Positions 44,411 to 53,452 of a stretch of DNA of 64,000 bases are shown here, piece after piece (positions within the stretch are counted from its first letter, which is position 1; the number at the start of each line of letters is the position of its first letter). The stretch comes from an uncultured Chloracidobacterium sp. (GTDB lineage: Bacteria > Acidobacteriota > Blastocatellia > Pyrinomonadales > Pyrinomonadaceae): contig CAKZGE010000001.1 of assembly GCA_936914845.1 (NCBI GenBank), forward strand, positions 186,001-250,000, read 5' to 3'. A program made the translations under genes and the position numbers. The notes beneath the pieces were generated by a model. It was not told the DNA's origin and did not search any database. It saw only the letters and a program-made list of their open reading frames with translations.

Positions 44411-45229
44411 CTATTTCAAAGTTATCCGCTGACCGAAAAGGTCAAGGAAGTTCTGCGTGGTCTGTCGAGCCAGCAGTCCCGCTTCGACCCCGTAAATTTC
44501 AGCCAGAAAATTAACAGTTTCCGCTACATAGGCCGGCTCGTTTCGTTTCCCGCGAAAAGGAACGGGCGTAAGAAACGGACAATCGGTCTCGACCAGCAAC
44601 CGATCGATCGGAACCGACCTCGCCGCGTCCCGCAGATTTTCCGCCTTTTTGAACGTTACATTCCCTGCAAACGAAATATAAAACCCGAGTTCGAGACATT
44701 GTTCCGCCATCTGTGGGGAACCGCCGAAACAATGCAGTACGCCGGGAGCAGTTTGTTGGCTATTCCGAACATTTGATCCGCCATACTCGTCGCTCAGCAC
44801 CGAAACAGTTTCCTGATCCGCATCGCGGCTGTGAATTATGATCGGCAACTCGAGCTCTTTGGCAACCGCTATTTGCCTTCGGAAAACTCGTTCTTGCACT
44901 TCTCTCGGGCTATGGTCATAGTAATGATCAAGCCCGATCTCGCCCCACGCGACGACCTTGTCGGAATTTTTTACAAGTCCGATCAGATGATCTTCAACCT
45001 TATCGTCATACATCCTCGCATCGTGTGGATGTACGCCAACGCTCGCAAAAACATTGTCATAACGCTCCGCGGTCTCGACAGCCCTCGCTATCTCGCCGGT
45101 ATGCGGATCGCCCGTACCGACGCACAACATTACATCAACCCCGGCCGCCTTTGCCCGAGCAACGACCTGATCGCGATCAGGATCGAATTCCGGACCGTCG
45201 ATATGGCAATGCGAATCAACTAACATCAA
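44411..45229 (-). CDS. tatD: TatD-family metal-dependent DNase
   Basis: The 272-residue TIM barrel has the metal sites DSHCHIDGPEFD, the Glu in WGEIGLDHYYDHSPRE, IIHSRDADQET, VLHCFGGSP and VETDCPFLTP. TatD enzymes are 3' to 5' DNases and remove damaged nucleotides or D-amino acid tags. It follows metG by 28 bases on the same strand, a very common bacterial pairing. Confidence 0.95.
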   Translation of the reverse strand: MMLVDSHCHIDGPEFDPDRDQVVARAKAAGVDVMLCVGTGDPHTGEIARAVETAERYDNVFASVGVHPHDARMYDDKVEDHLIGLVKNSDKVVAWGEIGLDHYYDHSPREVQERVFRRQIAVAKELELPIIIHSRDADQETVSVLSDEYGGSNVRNSQQTAPGVLHCFGGSPQMAEQCLELGFYISFAGNVTFKKAENLRDAARSVPIDRLLVETDCPFLTPVPFRGKRNEPAYVAETVNFLAEIYGVEAGLLARQTTQNFLDLFGQRITLK

Positions 45230-45257
45230 AATATTCCAATAGTGCTTCTGATAAAGC

Positions 45258-47315
45258 CTATTTCAACCGAGCACCGATCGCAACATCTTCCAAAAATGAA
45301 GCCAGAGCCGGATTCGGGCCGGAATCGTCCTCTAAAGACGCCGCACAGATCATTCCCTGCGATTCGAGCCCTCTCATCTTTCGCGGCTTCAAATTCGCAA
45401 CCACGACCACTTTGCGGCCGATAAGCTTTTCCGGTTCGTAATATTGAGCCAACCCGGCAAGTATCTGGCGGGGCTTTTCTTCGCCCAGATCGATCTCAAA
45501 TCGAAGCAGCTTATCAGCGTTTTCGATCCGCTCTGCCACTCTGATCTCCCCGACCCTTAGTTCGACCTTGAGAAAATCGTCTATCGTAATGAAATTGTCC
45601 GGTATTTCGGCGGACTTGACCTCAACCGCCGGTAAAGCCTCTTTTTCGGCCATATTGTCTTTGATCTCGCTCATAATCTTACCCTTATCAATTCTCGGAA
45701 AGACTGCTTCGAGTTCTCCGATCGGCGTCTCAGCCGGCAATTCTCCCCACTGTAATCTTATCGGATCCATATTCCGCAAATCGCCGCTCAACCCCAGTTG
45801 TTCGTAGATCCTGACCGCAGATTGCGGCATCACCGGATACAGCAAAGTGCTTATCCATCTTATAGTTTCAGCCGAACGATAAAGTACTGCATTAAGTGTT
45901 TGAGCTTGAGTCTCGTCCTTTATCAGCACCCACGGCTTGCAGTCTGAGATCATTTTATCGACTCTAGCTATCACGGTCCATAAGATCTCGATCGCCAGAC
46001 TGAACTCGAAGTTATCAAACCTTCGCAAAAATTCATCTCGCGCGTGCTCCAACACCGATGCTATCTCTTGCTCATCGGGGTTCAACCCTGCCCGTTTAGC
46101 GTTTAGATAGTTTTGCTCAGCTATCTTTCCGGAGGGCACCCTTCCATCCCGGTATTTCGCGATCATCGAAAGTGTTCTCGACGTCAGATTCCCTAGTCCG
46201 CCTGCCAGATCGGCGTTTACTCGATCGACCAGATTTTCGTAGCCAAATTTTCCGTCTTGCCCAAAAACCATCTCCCGCATCGCATAATAGCGAACAGCGT
46301 CAACCTGAAAATGTCTGTGCAGAACGTCCACTTCAACCACATTGCCGGTCGTTTTGCCCATTTTCCGCCCGTCAACATCCAACCACATTCCATGTGCGTA
46401 AACTGTTTTCGGAAGCGAGAGCCCCGCGGCATGTAGGAAAGCGAACCAATAGACGGTGTGAAAACGAAGAATGTCTTTGCCGACCAAATGCATCACATTC
46501 GGCCAAAACTTTTCGAATCCGACAGAGGAGCGTTCGGAATTTCCGTATCCGATGGCTGTCAAATAGTTAGACAGGGCGTCCAGCCAAACGTACATGACAT
46601 GGTTTTCGTCGTCCGGAACCGGAATGCCCCACGAAACAGAAGTTCTCTCGCGGCTGATAGAAAGATCTTGAAGACCCGTTCGGATAAATGCGAGCACCTC
46701 ATTCCGGCGAGCTTCCGGGCGAACCAAAAGCGGCTCGTCTTCGATCTTTTTTGCCAACCAATCGCCATAATCTGATAAGCGAAAGAAATAGCTTTCTTCA
46801 GAAATATGATCCAATGCCCGTTCGTGGATCAAGCAAAAAGGAACCTCCGAATTTTCGGGAACATAGTATTCATCTTCAGTTTTAAACGCCGCACACGGGG
46901 CACAGAACCAGCCCGTGTAAAACCCCTTATAAATTGGCGAGTTGCCCTTTGGGGTTTGGCTTTTAGCTATCTGGCGCCAGAAATGACGAGCACCTTCATA
47001 ATGAAAGGGCTCAGTTGTCCGCATAAAAATGTCATAGCCGCCATTCTCCGCATCGAGGCGAAAATCATGGAACATTCGCTTCAATTCCGCCGAAATTGCA
47101 TCCACCTGTTCCTGCGGGGTCCTTCCATTACGCTCCGCTGCACGCTGAATGTTGATACCGTGTTCATCCGTACCTGTCAAAAAATAGGTTTCAGATCCAC
47201 GTTGCTTTTTGTAACGCTGGATCACATCCGCGACGATCGTCGAATAGAGATGGCCTAAATGCGGCAAACTATTCGCATAATATATAGGCGTGGTGATATA
47301 AAAGGTTTCAGTCAT
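45258..47315 (-). CDS. metG: Methionyl-tRNA synthetase
   Basis: The 685-residue class I synthetase has the HIGH motif as PHLGHLYS, a zinc knuckle (CAPC, CLIH), the KMSKS loop as KMGKTTGN, and the anticodon domain. The last 110 residues are a tRNA-binding OB domain (FLKVELRVGEIRVAERIENADKLLRFEIDLG; NLKPRKMRGLESQGMI), which holds the dimer and tRNA. The CxxC/CxxH single-zinc form with fused OB domain is a normal type. It charges both initiator and elongator tRNA-Met. tatD follows. Confidence 0.97.
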   Translation of the reverse strand: MTETFYITTPIYYANSLPHLGHLYSTIVADVIQRYKKQRGSETYFLTGTDEHGINIQRAAERNGRTPQEQVDAISAELKRMFHDFRLDAENGGYDIFMRTTEPFHYEGARHFWRQIAKSQTPKGNSPIYKGFYTGWFCAPCAAFKTEDEYYVPENSEVPFCLIHERALDHISEESYFFRLSDYGDWLAKKIEDEPLLVRPEARRNEVLAFIRTGLQDLSISRERTSVSWGIPVPDDENHVMYVWLDALSNYLTAIGYGNSERSSVGFEKFWPNVMHLVGKDILRFHTVYWFAFLHAAGLSLPKTVYAHGMWLDVDGRKMGKTTGNVVEVDVLHRHFQVDAVRYYAMREMVFGQDGKFGYENLVDRVNADLAGGLGNLTSRTLSMIAKYRDGRVPSGKIAEQNYLNAKRAGLNPDEQEIASVLEHARDEFLRRFDNFEFSLAIEILWTVIARVDKMISDCKPWVLIKDETQAQTLNAVLYRSAETIRWISTLLYPVMPQSAVRIYEQLGLSGDLRNMDPIRLQWGELPAETPIGELEAVFPRIDKGKIMSEIKDNMAEKEALPAVEVKSAEIPDNFITIDDFLKVELRVGEIRVAERIENADKLLRFEIDLGEEKPRQILAGLAQYYEPEKLIGRKVVVVANLKPRKMRGLESQGMICAASLEDDSGPNPALASFLEDVAIGARLK

Positions 47316-47359
47316 TTCTCAAAAGGGTAGTCTGGTAGTCTGACAAAGCCAGCAATTCT

Positions 47360-49015
47360 CTATTTAAAACGCTTTTTATCCGGAACAGAAAACTCATCGT
47401 CGGCATTATAGGACGGCATAGTCTTTAAATTAGCGATCTTCACGCCGATCCCGAGTGCCAGCTCTGCCTCTTGAGCCATCGCCGACATGTCCCACCAATC
47501 ATGATACTCATCCGTTACTTGGTGATAATGCTTTGCCGTGTAGTCGCGGCCGAAAGCCTCAGCCTCCCTGCTTAGCGGTTTCGTAAATCTCGTTCCGTGC
47601 TGGAGTGAGATCGCCGGAACCCCCGCTTTGGCAAAAGGAAAGTGATCGGAGCGGAAGAAAAAGCCCTGTTCAGGTCGTTCATCGCCGATAACGGTCAATT
47701 TTCGTTCGACCGCCGCCGCGTTGACCACATCTGCGAGCGACGAGCGGTCATATCCCAGCGGAATGAAATCGGACACCTGGCCGAAAAAATTCACACCGTC
47801 AATGTTGATATTGGCCGCTGTTTTGCTGAGCGGAAAAAGCGGATGCCGGGAATAATACTCCGCCCCAAGCAACCCCTGTTCTTCCGCGGTCGGAAAAAAG
47901 AATAGAAATGAACGCCTAGGCCGCTTTCGCTGAGGCATTTTGGCAAGCACATCAGCGATACCCAGAACCGTTGCCACACCGGAAGCATTATCATAAGCTC
48001 CGTTATAGATCTTGTCGCCACCGGCTCCCGGTTCGCCGATGCCTAAATGATCCCAGTGTGCCGAATAGATAACATACTCATTTTTCAGCCTTTTGTCGCT
48101 TCCCTCGACTATGCCGATAACATTTGGCGAATCAAACGTTTTCAGTTCGCTGCTCAGATCAACTTTGACCTTCAACCCGGTATTTACGGGTTTAAATCCT
48201 CGGATCGATGCCTTTTTCCTAAGCTCATCGATATCCATCCCGACGCTTTTGAGCATACGCCCCGCAGCATCGTTCGTCGCCCACGCTCTTATCTTTAGGA
48301 AAGGCGACGTGTCTTGCGGAGTTCGGGCAACCTCGTAACGCCATCCGCCGTTGGAGGTTCGAACAACATTCCATCCATAGCCCGCAGATTCATTCGTGTG
48401 GATCAGGATAACGCCCGCCGCTCCTCGCCTGGCCGCTTCTTCGTATTTATAGACCCACCGGCCAAAATAGGTCAATGCCCGCCCGCCGAAAAGGTTCGGT
48501 TCCGCGTCCGTAGCCGGCGGGTCGTTCACCATTATCATCAACACCTTCCCGCGATAATCTTCCGCCGGGCCGGCGTAATCATTCCACTTGTAAAGCGGAG
48601 CGTCGATTCCGTAACCCATAAAAACAATTTCAGAATCCACGGAAACATTCGGCGCTTGTGCTCCGTTCGTCGCTACAAAATCGTCGCCGAATTTGTAAGA
48701 GGCAGCTCCATTTTCGCCCTCTATCAATAATTCAGTTTCGGGCTGAGCCTTTAATCCGATCAGTTTAACGTTCTGAAAATAGCTTTTGCCATTAGCCGGA
48801 CGCACACCCGAGGCTTTCATTTGATCCGCTATATAATTTGCGGCCTTTCTACCACCTTCGGTACCCGGTCCCCGGCCCTCGAACTCGTCGGCCGACAAGG
48901 CTTTCACCCGCTCCCGCATCTTGCCTTCGTCGAATTTATCTAAAGAGATCTGGGCGAATGACGATGCCGCAAAGACGACCGCGATAACCAGCAATTTCAA
49001 GAACTTTTTGCACAT
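47360..49015 (-). CDS. Exported M28-family zinc peptidase with PA domain
   Basis: A signal peptide (LLVIAVVFAASSFAQ) precedes a 551-residue protein. A protease-associated domain interrupts the catalytic part (about 110-260; VLMIMVNDPP, GAAGVILIHTNES). The zinc sites are YSAHWDHLG, YDNASGVATVLG, FFPTAEEQGLLG, the Asp of RSDHFPFAKAG and the final H in SLQHGT. Family members are aminopeptidases or carboxypeptidases acting in the periplasm or outside. Length and order fit, and all metal ligands are intact. Confidence 0.92.
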   Translation of the reverse strand: MCKKFLKLLVIAVVFAASSFAQISLDKFDEGKMRERVKALSADEFEGRGPGTEGGRKAANYIADQMKASGVRPANGKSYFQNVKLIGLKAQPETELLIEGENGAASYKFGDDFVATNGAQAPNVSVDSEIVFMGYGIDAPLYKWNDYAGPAEDYRGKVLMIMVNDPPATDAEPNLFGGRALTYFGRWVYKYEEAARRGAAGVILIHTNESAGYGWNVVRTSNGGWRYEVARTPQDTSPFLKIRAWATNDAAGRMLKSVGMDIDELRKKASIRGFKPVNTGLKVKVDLSSELKTFDSPNVIGIVEGSDKRLKNEYVIYSAHWDHLGIGEPGAGGDKIYNGAYDNASGVATVLGIADVLAKMPQRKRPRRSFLFFFPTAEEQGLLGAEYYSRHPLFPLSKTAANINIDGVNFFGQVSDFIPLGYDRSSLADVVNAAAVERKLTVIGDERPEQGFFFRSDHFPFAKAGVPAISLQHGTRFTKPLSREAEAFGRDYTAKHYHQVTDEYHDWWDMSAMAQEAELALGIGVKIANLKTMPSYNADDEFSVPDKKRFK

Positions 49016-49047
49016 ATTTAATGTTAAGGGTTAGGTGTATGTACTCA

Positions 49048-49061
49048 GACAGTTAAAGTAT
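49048..49061. repeat. Dispersed palindromic element, copy 3 (half site)
   Basis: GACAGTTAAAGTAT at 49048-49061 is identical over 14 bases to the right arm of copy 2 (26706-26719). Its left arm is decayed (TTAGGTGTA in place of TTTAACTGTC) with the same 8-base spacer. It lies between folE and the M28 peptidase gene. Confidence 0.5.
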
Positions 49062-49073
49062 TTCTGTATGTTT

Positions 49074-49661
49074 TCAGCCTCTGATAAGCGACATCGCCTC
49101 TGCTCGCGTACGCGGATCGGAACGAAAACCTCCCAACACAGCCGACGTGATGGTTTTTGAACCGGGCTTTTTCACACCGCGTAGAGTCATACAGGTGTGC
49201 TCCGCTTCGACGACTACCATAACGCCGATGGGATCCAGTTCCGAAAACAAAGTGTTGGCTATCTGCTGCGTCAATCGTTCCTGAACCTGCAATCGGTGAG
49301 CGAATATCTCGGCGATACGAGCCAATTTTGAAAGCCCGACGATACGCCCGCCTTTTGGAATATAGGCGATATGGCATTTCCCGACAAATGGGGCTAAATG
49401 GTGCTCGCATACTGACGCGATCGAGATATCCTTAACGATCACCATTTCATCATGGGAATCGCCCGGAAGCGGCACAATGTGGTGCTTGGGGTCCTGCCAC
49501 ATCCCCTCCGTCAATTCCGCGTAAAAATCTGCTACGCGGTCGGGTGTTTTCACAAGCCCGTCACGGTTTGGATCTTCGCCCATTCCCTCCAACATCATCC
49601 GAACGCCATCAGCGATCTTTTTAAGGTCAACTTTTCGATTATCTTCCAGCCCCATATTCAT
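49074..49661 (-). CDS. folE: GTP cyclohydrolase I (type IA)
   Basis: The 195-residue enzyme opens GTP to 7,8-dihydroneopterin triphosphate, the first step of folate or pterin synthesis. The zinc and active site are complete: ASVCEHHLAPFVGKCHIAYIP, the SKLARIAEIFAHRLQVQERL block, and HTCMTLRGVKKPGS. It starts immediately after the larC stop (TGAATG), so the two are coupled. No other folate gene is in the window. Confidence 0.96.
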   Translation of the reverse strand: MNMGLEDNRKVDLKKIADGVRMMLEGMGEDPNRDGLVKTPDRVADFYAELTEGMWQDPKHHIVPLPGDSHDEMVIVKDISIASVCEHHLAPFVGKCHIAYIPKGGRIVGLSKLARIAEIFAHRLQVQERLTQQIANTLFSELDPIGVMVVVEAEHTCMTLRGVKKPGSKTITSAVLGGFRSDPRTRAEAMSLIRG

Positions 49662-50867
49662 TCAATGTCCGCCCGCGGAAAGTCGCAATATATTCGCCCT
49701 GGCGATCACATCCTCTCGCAGTTTGTTCAAACTTATCCCGTTTTCGCTCGCGATCCGTTTTAATTGATCATATTCGGGCATCGCGTTCACTATTTCTCCT
49801 CGCAGTTTCGCTATCTTAACATCAACCATACCGAATCCTGTTTCGACACTGGTAATTTCGCGTTCCAAATATCGCCGCTCGACCTCGGAAACCCGAATAC
49901 CGAGCGTGGTCGTTTCACGAAATAACAGCTCACAGAGGCTTTCTCTTTTATCAACCGAACACAATATAGACAAAAGCGTAGCCGGCCGATCTTTTTTCAT
50001 TTGTATAGGAGTGAACCAGCAATCAAGAGCCCCTTCTTCAATAGCCTTTTCCATAACATAGCCCAAAACCTGCGGCGCCATATCGTCAATATTGGTTTCA
50101 AGTAGTATCAACCGCTCCTGCAAAACATCTTTCGGCTGCTCCGAAGCTCGCGAAGAGTTTCCGATAATTAACCGTAAAACATTCGGAAAATCTTCGTAAG
50201 CCCTACTCCCCGCCCCGTAGCCGACCGCTTCTGCTTTAATTTCAGCCATCGGCCCGAAACTACTGCAAAGGGTTGTAATTATCGCTGCGCCGGTCGGTGT
50301 AAGGAGTTCGCCTGCGATATCCGTAGCATAGATAGGGACATCCTTTACTAATTCCGCAACGGCGGGCGGCGGCACAGGATAAGTTCCGTGCGCCATTTTA
50401 ACGAACCCGCTTCCTACGTGCAGTTTAGAAGCCGCAAAGCATTCAACCCCAAGGATTTCAAAGCCGATACAGGCTCCTGTAATGTCAATGATCGCGTCCA
50501 TTGCACCAACCTCATGAAAATGCACCTTGGTAATATCTGTGCCATGGATCTTCGCCTCGGCCTGGGCCAATCTGGTAAATATTTCGATCGACCGCTTTTT
50601 GACCGATGCGGACAAGCCGGAACCGGAAATGATCGATTCTATATGGTGCAAATGTCGATGGGCGTGTTCATGCGGAACCTGAACGTCCACATGTACGGAC
50701 GAAATGCCCGAACGATCTGCCTTTGAAACGTGGAGATCAAAGTCCGGAATGTTCAATTTGCTCAGCTCTGCCTTTAGGATCAAAGGATCTATACCGAGAG
50801 CGATCAACCCACCGAGGATCATATTGCCGCTGGCACCGGCAAAGCAGTCAAAATAAAGCGTTTTCAT
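49662..50867 (-). CDS. larC: LarC, nickel insertion protein of pincer cofactor synthesis
   Basis: From ATG 50867 the protein has about 401 residues, starting MKTLYFDCFAGASGNMILGG. Further LarC blocks are HFHEVGAMDAIIDITGA, GSGFVKMAHGTYPVPPPA, ELLTPTGAAIITTL and LETNIDDMAPQVLGYVMEKA. LarC uses CTP to insert nickel in the pyridinium dithiocarboxylate cofactor of lactate racemase-type enzymes. Both parts (LarC1 and LarC2) are fused in one frame with no programmed frameshift. LarA, LarB and LarE are not in the window. Coupled to folE. Confidence 0.93.
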   Translation of the reverse strand: MKTLYFDCFAGASGNMILGGLIALGIDPLILKAELSKLNIPDFDLHVSKADRSGISSVHVDVQVPHEHAHRHLHHIESIISGSGLSASVKKRSIEIFTRLAQAEAKIHGTDITKVHFHEVGAMDAIIDITGACIGFEILGVECFAASKLHVGSGFVKMAHGTYPVPPPAVAELVKDVPIYATDIAGELLTPTGAAIITTLCSSFGPMAEIKAEAVGYGAGSRAYEDFPNVLRLIIGNSSRASEQPKDVLQERLILLETNIDDMAPQVLGYVMEKAIEEGALDCWFTPIQMKKDRPATLLSILCSVDKRESLCELLFRETTTLGIRVSEVERRYLEREITSVETGFGMVDVKIAKLRGEIVNAMPEYDQLKRIASENGISLNKLREDVIARANILRLSAGGH

Positions 50868-50961
50868 AAACAATAGAGTTTAGCCCTTTCACCGGAAAAA
50901 TAAAAATCTATGAAACAACGCCTTCTTGTTCTTCGCGTATTAGTTTGGAGGCTCAAGAACG

Positions 50962-51300
50962 ATGCAGAAAATTACTGTAAAGACATTTTTCGTGATCGCA
51001 GCAGCGGTCGCTTTAACAAATGCGGTATTCGCCGATATCCGAATAAGATTCCCGAAAGGCTCTTCGACAGCCGTCGTAAATGGGCGCATCAGTCGCGGCG
51101 GTAAGAATTGCTATTTCGTGCCAACTCGTGCCGGACAAGTGCTGACTGCGTCCGTCGCTGCCAAAAATGGCAAGGTCGTCATATTTGAAAGCGGCGAAAA
51201 AGGCTATGAATTAGAAAGCGAACACGGAGGCAACGAATCTGTTTGTGTGGATAATTTAGGTGGCCCGGCGGCCTATACACTCACCGTTTCTCTCCGATAA
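50962..51300 (+). CDS. Small exported hypothetical protein
   Basis: The 112-residue product has a signal peptide (TFFVIAAAVALTNAVFAD) and a short beta-rich domain (IRFPKGSSTAVVNGRISRGGKNCYFV, GQVLTASVAAKNGKVVIFESGE). The pattern resembles small secreted carbohydrate-binding-like or PPC-type beta domains, where a stretch like GGKNCYFVPTRAGQVLTASV is common. Two Cys residues could form a disulfide. GGAGG lies before the ATG. It is divergent from larC and ends near a 12-bp inverted repeat. Confidence 0.75.
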   Translation: MQKITVKTFFVIAAAVALTNAVFADIRIRFPKGSSTAVVNGRISRGGKNCYFVPTRAGQVLTASVAAKNGKVVIFESGEKGYELESEHGGNESVCVDNLGGPAAYTLTVSLR

Positions 51301-51301
51301 C

Positions 51302-51331
51302 TTTTCGGCTTTGCCAACCCAAAGCCGAAAA
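51302..51331. repeat. Perfect 12-bp inverted repeat
   Basis: TTTTCGGCTTTG (51302-51313) pairs exactly with CAAAGCCGAAAA (51320-51331) across 6 bases. It starts two bases after the stop of the small exported protein. It could be a terminator (weak, no T-run on plus) or an operator, as it overlaps the putative argS -35 region. Confidence 0.6.
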
Positions 51332-51340
51332 CTCTATAAT
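51311..51340 (+). promoter_or_regulatory. Candidate argS promoter
   Basis: TTGCCA at 51311-51316 (five of six consensus bases) and TATAAT at 51335-51340 are separated by 18 bases, 26 bases before the argS ATG. It overlaps the inverted repeat at 51302-51331. Confidence 0.55.
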
Positions 51341-51366
51341 TTCAGTTTATTTACAGGTGAAGAAAA

Positions 51367-53376
51367 ATGACCATAAATGAACTGAAAAAAGCCTTGAGCG
51401 ATGCGGTCCGCGAAACCGCCCTCTCTTCGTTCGGCATTTCAATGCCTCAGGTAACTGCTGAAGAACCTCCTTCCAGCGATCTGGGCGATCTCGCTTTCCC
51501 CTCCGCCTTCGAACTTGCAAAAATGATCAAGCAAAGCACCGGAGAAAAACAAAATCCCCGAGCTGTTGCCGAGGTGTTACGAGCAGAACTCGAGAAGAAC
51601 GAATATGTTGAGCGAACGGAGATCGCCGGACCCGGATATCTGAACGTCTTTTTCGATCGAGGCAGATTTCTCACCGAAAGCCTCGAAAATAGTCCATTTT
51701 CGGCCCTTTTTGATGCACCTTCCGAAGAAGCCCGAAAGGTTTGTGTCGAGCATACTTCCGTAAATCCGAACAAGGCGGCTCATATCGGCCATGTCAGAAA
51801 TTCCGTTCTCGGCGATACCTTCCAGCGGATCCTGAGAGCGGCAGGAGATCGTGTCGAAGTTCAAAACTACATCGACAATACCGGAGTTCAAGTAGCAGAT
51901 GTAGTTGTCGGCTTTATATATCTGGAAAACAAGGACTTGGCAGCTATCAAGCAACTTGATCGAGAACTCGCTGAACAAGGTCGCTCTTTCGACTACTACT
52001 GCTGGGACCTTTACGCCCAAGTTGGCGTTGCATACCAGAACGACGAAGATCTAAAGGCAAAGCGGGCCGAAGTGCTCCATCTTATCGAGGCCGGAAACAA
52101 TTCGATCGCCGAACTGGCAGATTACGTGGCGACGCGCAATGTCCAGTGCATTCTGGCGACCATGGACCGCCTTTCGATCCGATACGATCTCTTGCCTCGA
52201 GAATCAGAGATACTGCACCTGCATTTCTGGAAAACGGCCTTCGAACAAATGAAGGAGCTCGGAGCTATCAAGTTTGAAAACGAAGGCAAAAACGCCGGCT
52301 GTTGGGTGATGCCGTTTGAGGAGCATTCCGGCACAGAAGAACATGATGCAGATAAGATCCTAGTTCGTTCCAACGGAACTGTAACATACACGGGAAAGGA
52401 CATTGCCTATCAAATGTGGAAACTCGGTCTTTTAGATCAGGACTTCTTCTACGCCGAATTCCAAAATTACCCGGATGGCAGGACGGTTTGGGTAACGACG
52501 GCTAAGGATGACGGCGGACTGCGGCGTCCCGATTTTGGGCGGGGTGATGTAGTTTACAATGTTATTGACTCTCGCCAATCCTATACGCAGGAAGTTGTAA
52601 AGAAAGGCGTCGCCGCCATTTCGCCGGAAAAGGGCGAACGCTCCAGCATACATCTTTCATATGAGATGGTCGCCCTTTCAACCGCAGCCGCAGAAGAACT
52701 TGGCTTTCGACTTTCCGAAGAGGACCGTTCACGCAGTTTTGTTGAAATGAGCGGACGAAAGGGGCTCGGCGTAAAGGCCGACGATCTGATCGATCGACTC
52801 GAGAAGAATGCTGCCGTCGAGGTGCAGCGACGGCATCCTGAATTGCCGCAAACAGAAATGGCGAACGTATCGCGCCAACTGGCGGTCGGAGCTCTTCGCT
52901 ATTTCCTAACTAAGTTCACCCGCACCACTCTGATCGTATTCGATTTCCAGGAGGCACTTTCGTTTGAGGGTGAGACCGGAGCATTTTGCCAATATTCGAC
53001 TGTGCGGGCAAACTCGATATTTCGTAAGATGGACGAACGCGGCATCGCCTATGACGCGACTTCGCTTTTGGTTCATGCCGAACGGATCCGAGATATACTT
53101 GCCGAACCGGACACGGGCATTTGGCCGATGATAATATTGTCTCTTCGTTTGCAGGACGCCGTCTTTCAGGCTTCCTTGCAGAACGAACCGGCGATATTGG
53201 CGAAATATACGTTCAATCTTGCTAGATCCTTCAATGCATTCTATCACCACAACAAGATCCTTGCGGAAGAGGACACATCCCGGCAGGCTGTGTTGATCGC
53301 TGCCGCATTTATCGCTCGAGATGCTCTCACCCATTCACTTTCGATACTCGGTATCGAGGTGCCGGAGCGGATGTGA
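51367..53376 (+). CDS. argS: Arginyl-tRNA synthetase
   Basis: The 669-residue class I synthetase has the N-terminal additional domain (LGDLAFPSAFELAK), the catalytic HIGH site in VNPNKAAHIGHVRNSVLGD, QNYIDNTGVQVADVV, the loop MSGRKGLGVKADDL in place of KMSKS (normal in this enzyme), and the DALR anticodon domain (QYSTVRANSIFRKM; LARSFNAFYHHNKIL). It charges tRNA-Arg. The DAHP synthase gene follows 76 bases later. Confidence 0.96.
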   Translation: MTINELKKALSDAVRETALSSFGISMPQVTAEEPPSSDLGDLAFPSAFELAKMIKQSTGEKQNPRAVAEVLRAELEKNEYVERTEIAGPGYLNVFFDRGRFLTESLENSPFSALFDAPSEEARKVCVEHTSVNPNKAAHIGHVRNSVLGDTFQRILRAAGDRVEVQNYIDNTGVQVADVVVGFIYLENKDLAAIKQLDRELAEQGRSFDYYCWDLYAQVGVAYQNDEDLKAKRAEVLHLIEAGNNSIAELADYVATRNVQCILATMDRLSIRYDLLPRESEILHLHFWKTAFEQMKELGAIKFENEGKNAGCWVMPFEEHSGTEEHDADKILVRSNGTVTYTGKDIAYQMWKLGLLDQDFFYAEFQNYPDGRTVWVTTAKDDGGLRRPDFGRGDVVYNVIDSRQSYTQEVVKKGVAAISPEKGERSSIHLSYEMVALSTAAAEELGFRLSEEDRSRSFVEMSGRKGLGVKADDLIDRLEKNAAVEVQRRHPELPQTEMANVSRQLAVGALRYFLTKFTRTTLIVFDFQEALSFEGETGAFCQYSTVRANSIFRKMDERGIAYDATSLLVHAERIRDILAEPDTGIWPMIILSLRLQDAVFQASLQNEPAILAKYTFNLARSFNAFYHHNKILAEEDTSRQAVLIAAAFIARDALTHSLSILGIEVPERM

Positions 53377-53452
53377 GCTCAAAATAACGTGTATGATTGC
53401 AAAACAAACTCTGTGAACTTAAAGTCTATCTCTGTGTTGAGAAAATAGTCCT

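Noticed and set aside
50910..51104. Short frame of 64 codons before the small exported protein
   Set aside because: It overlaps the start of the exported protein gene, which has its own signal peptide and strong ribosome site. A leader peptide is possible but nothing supports it.
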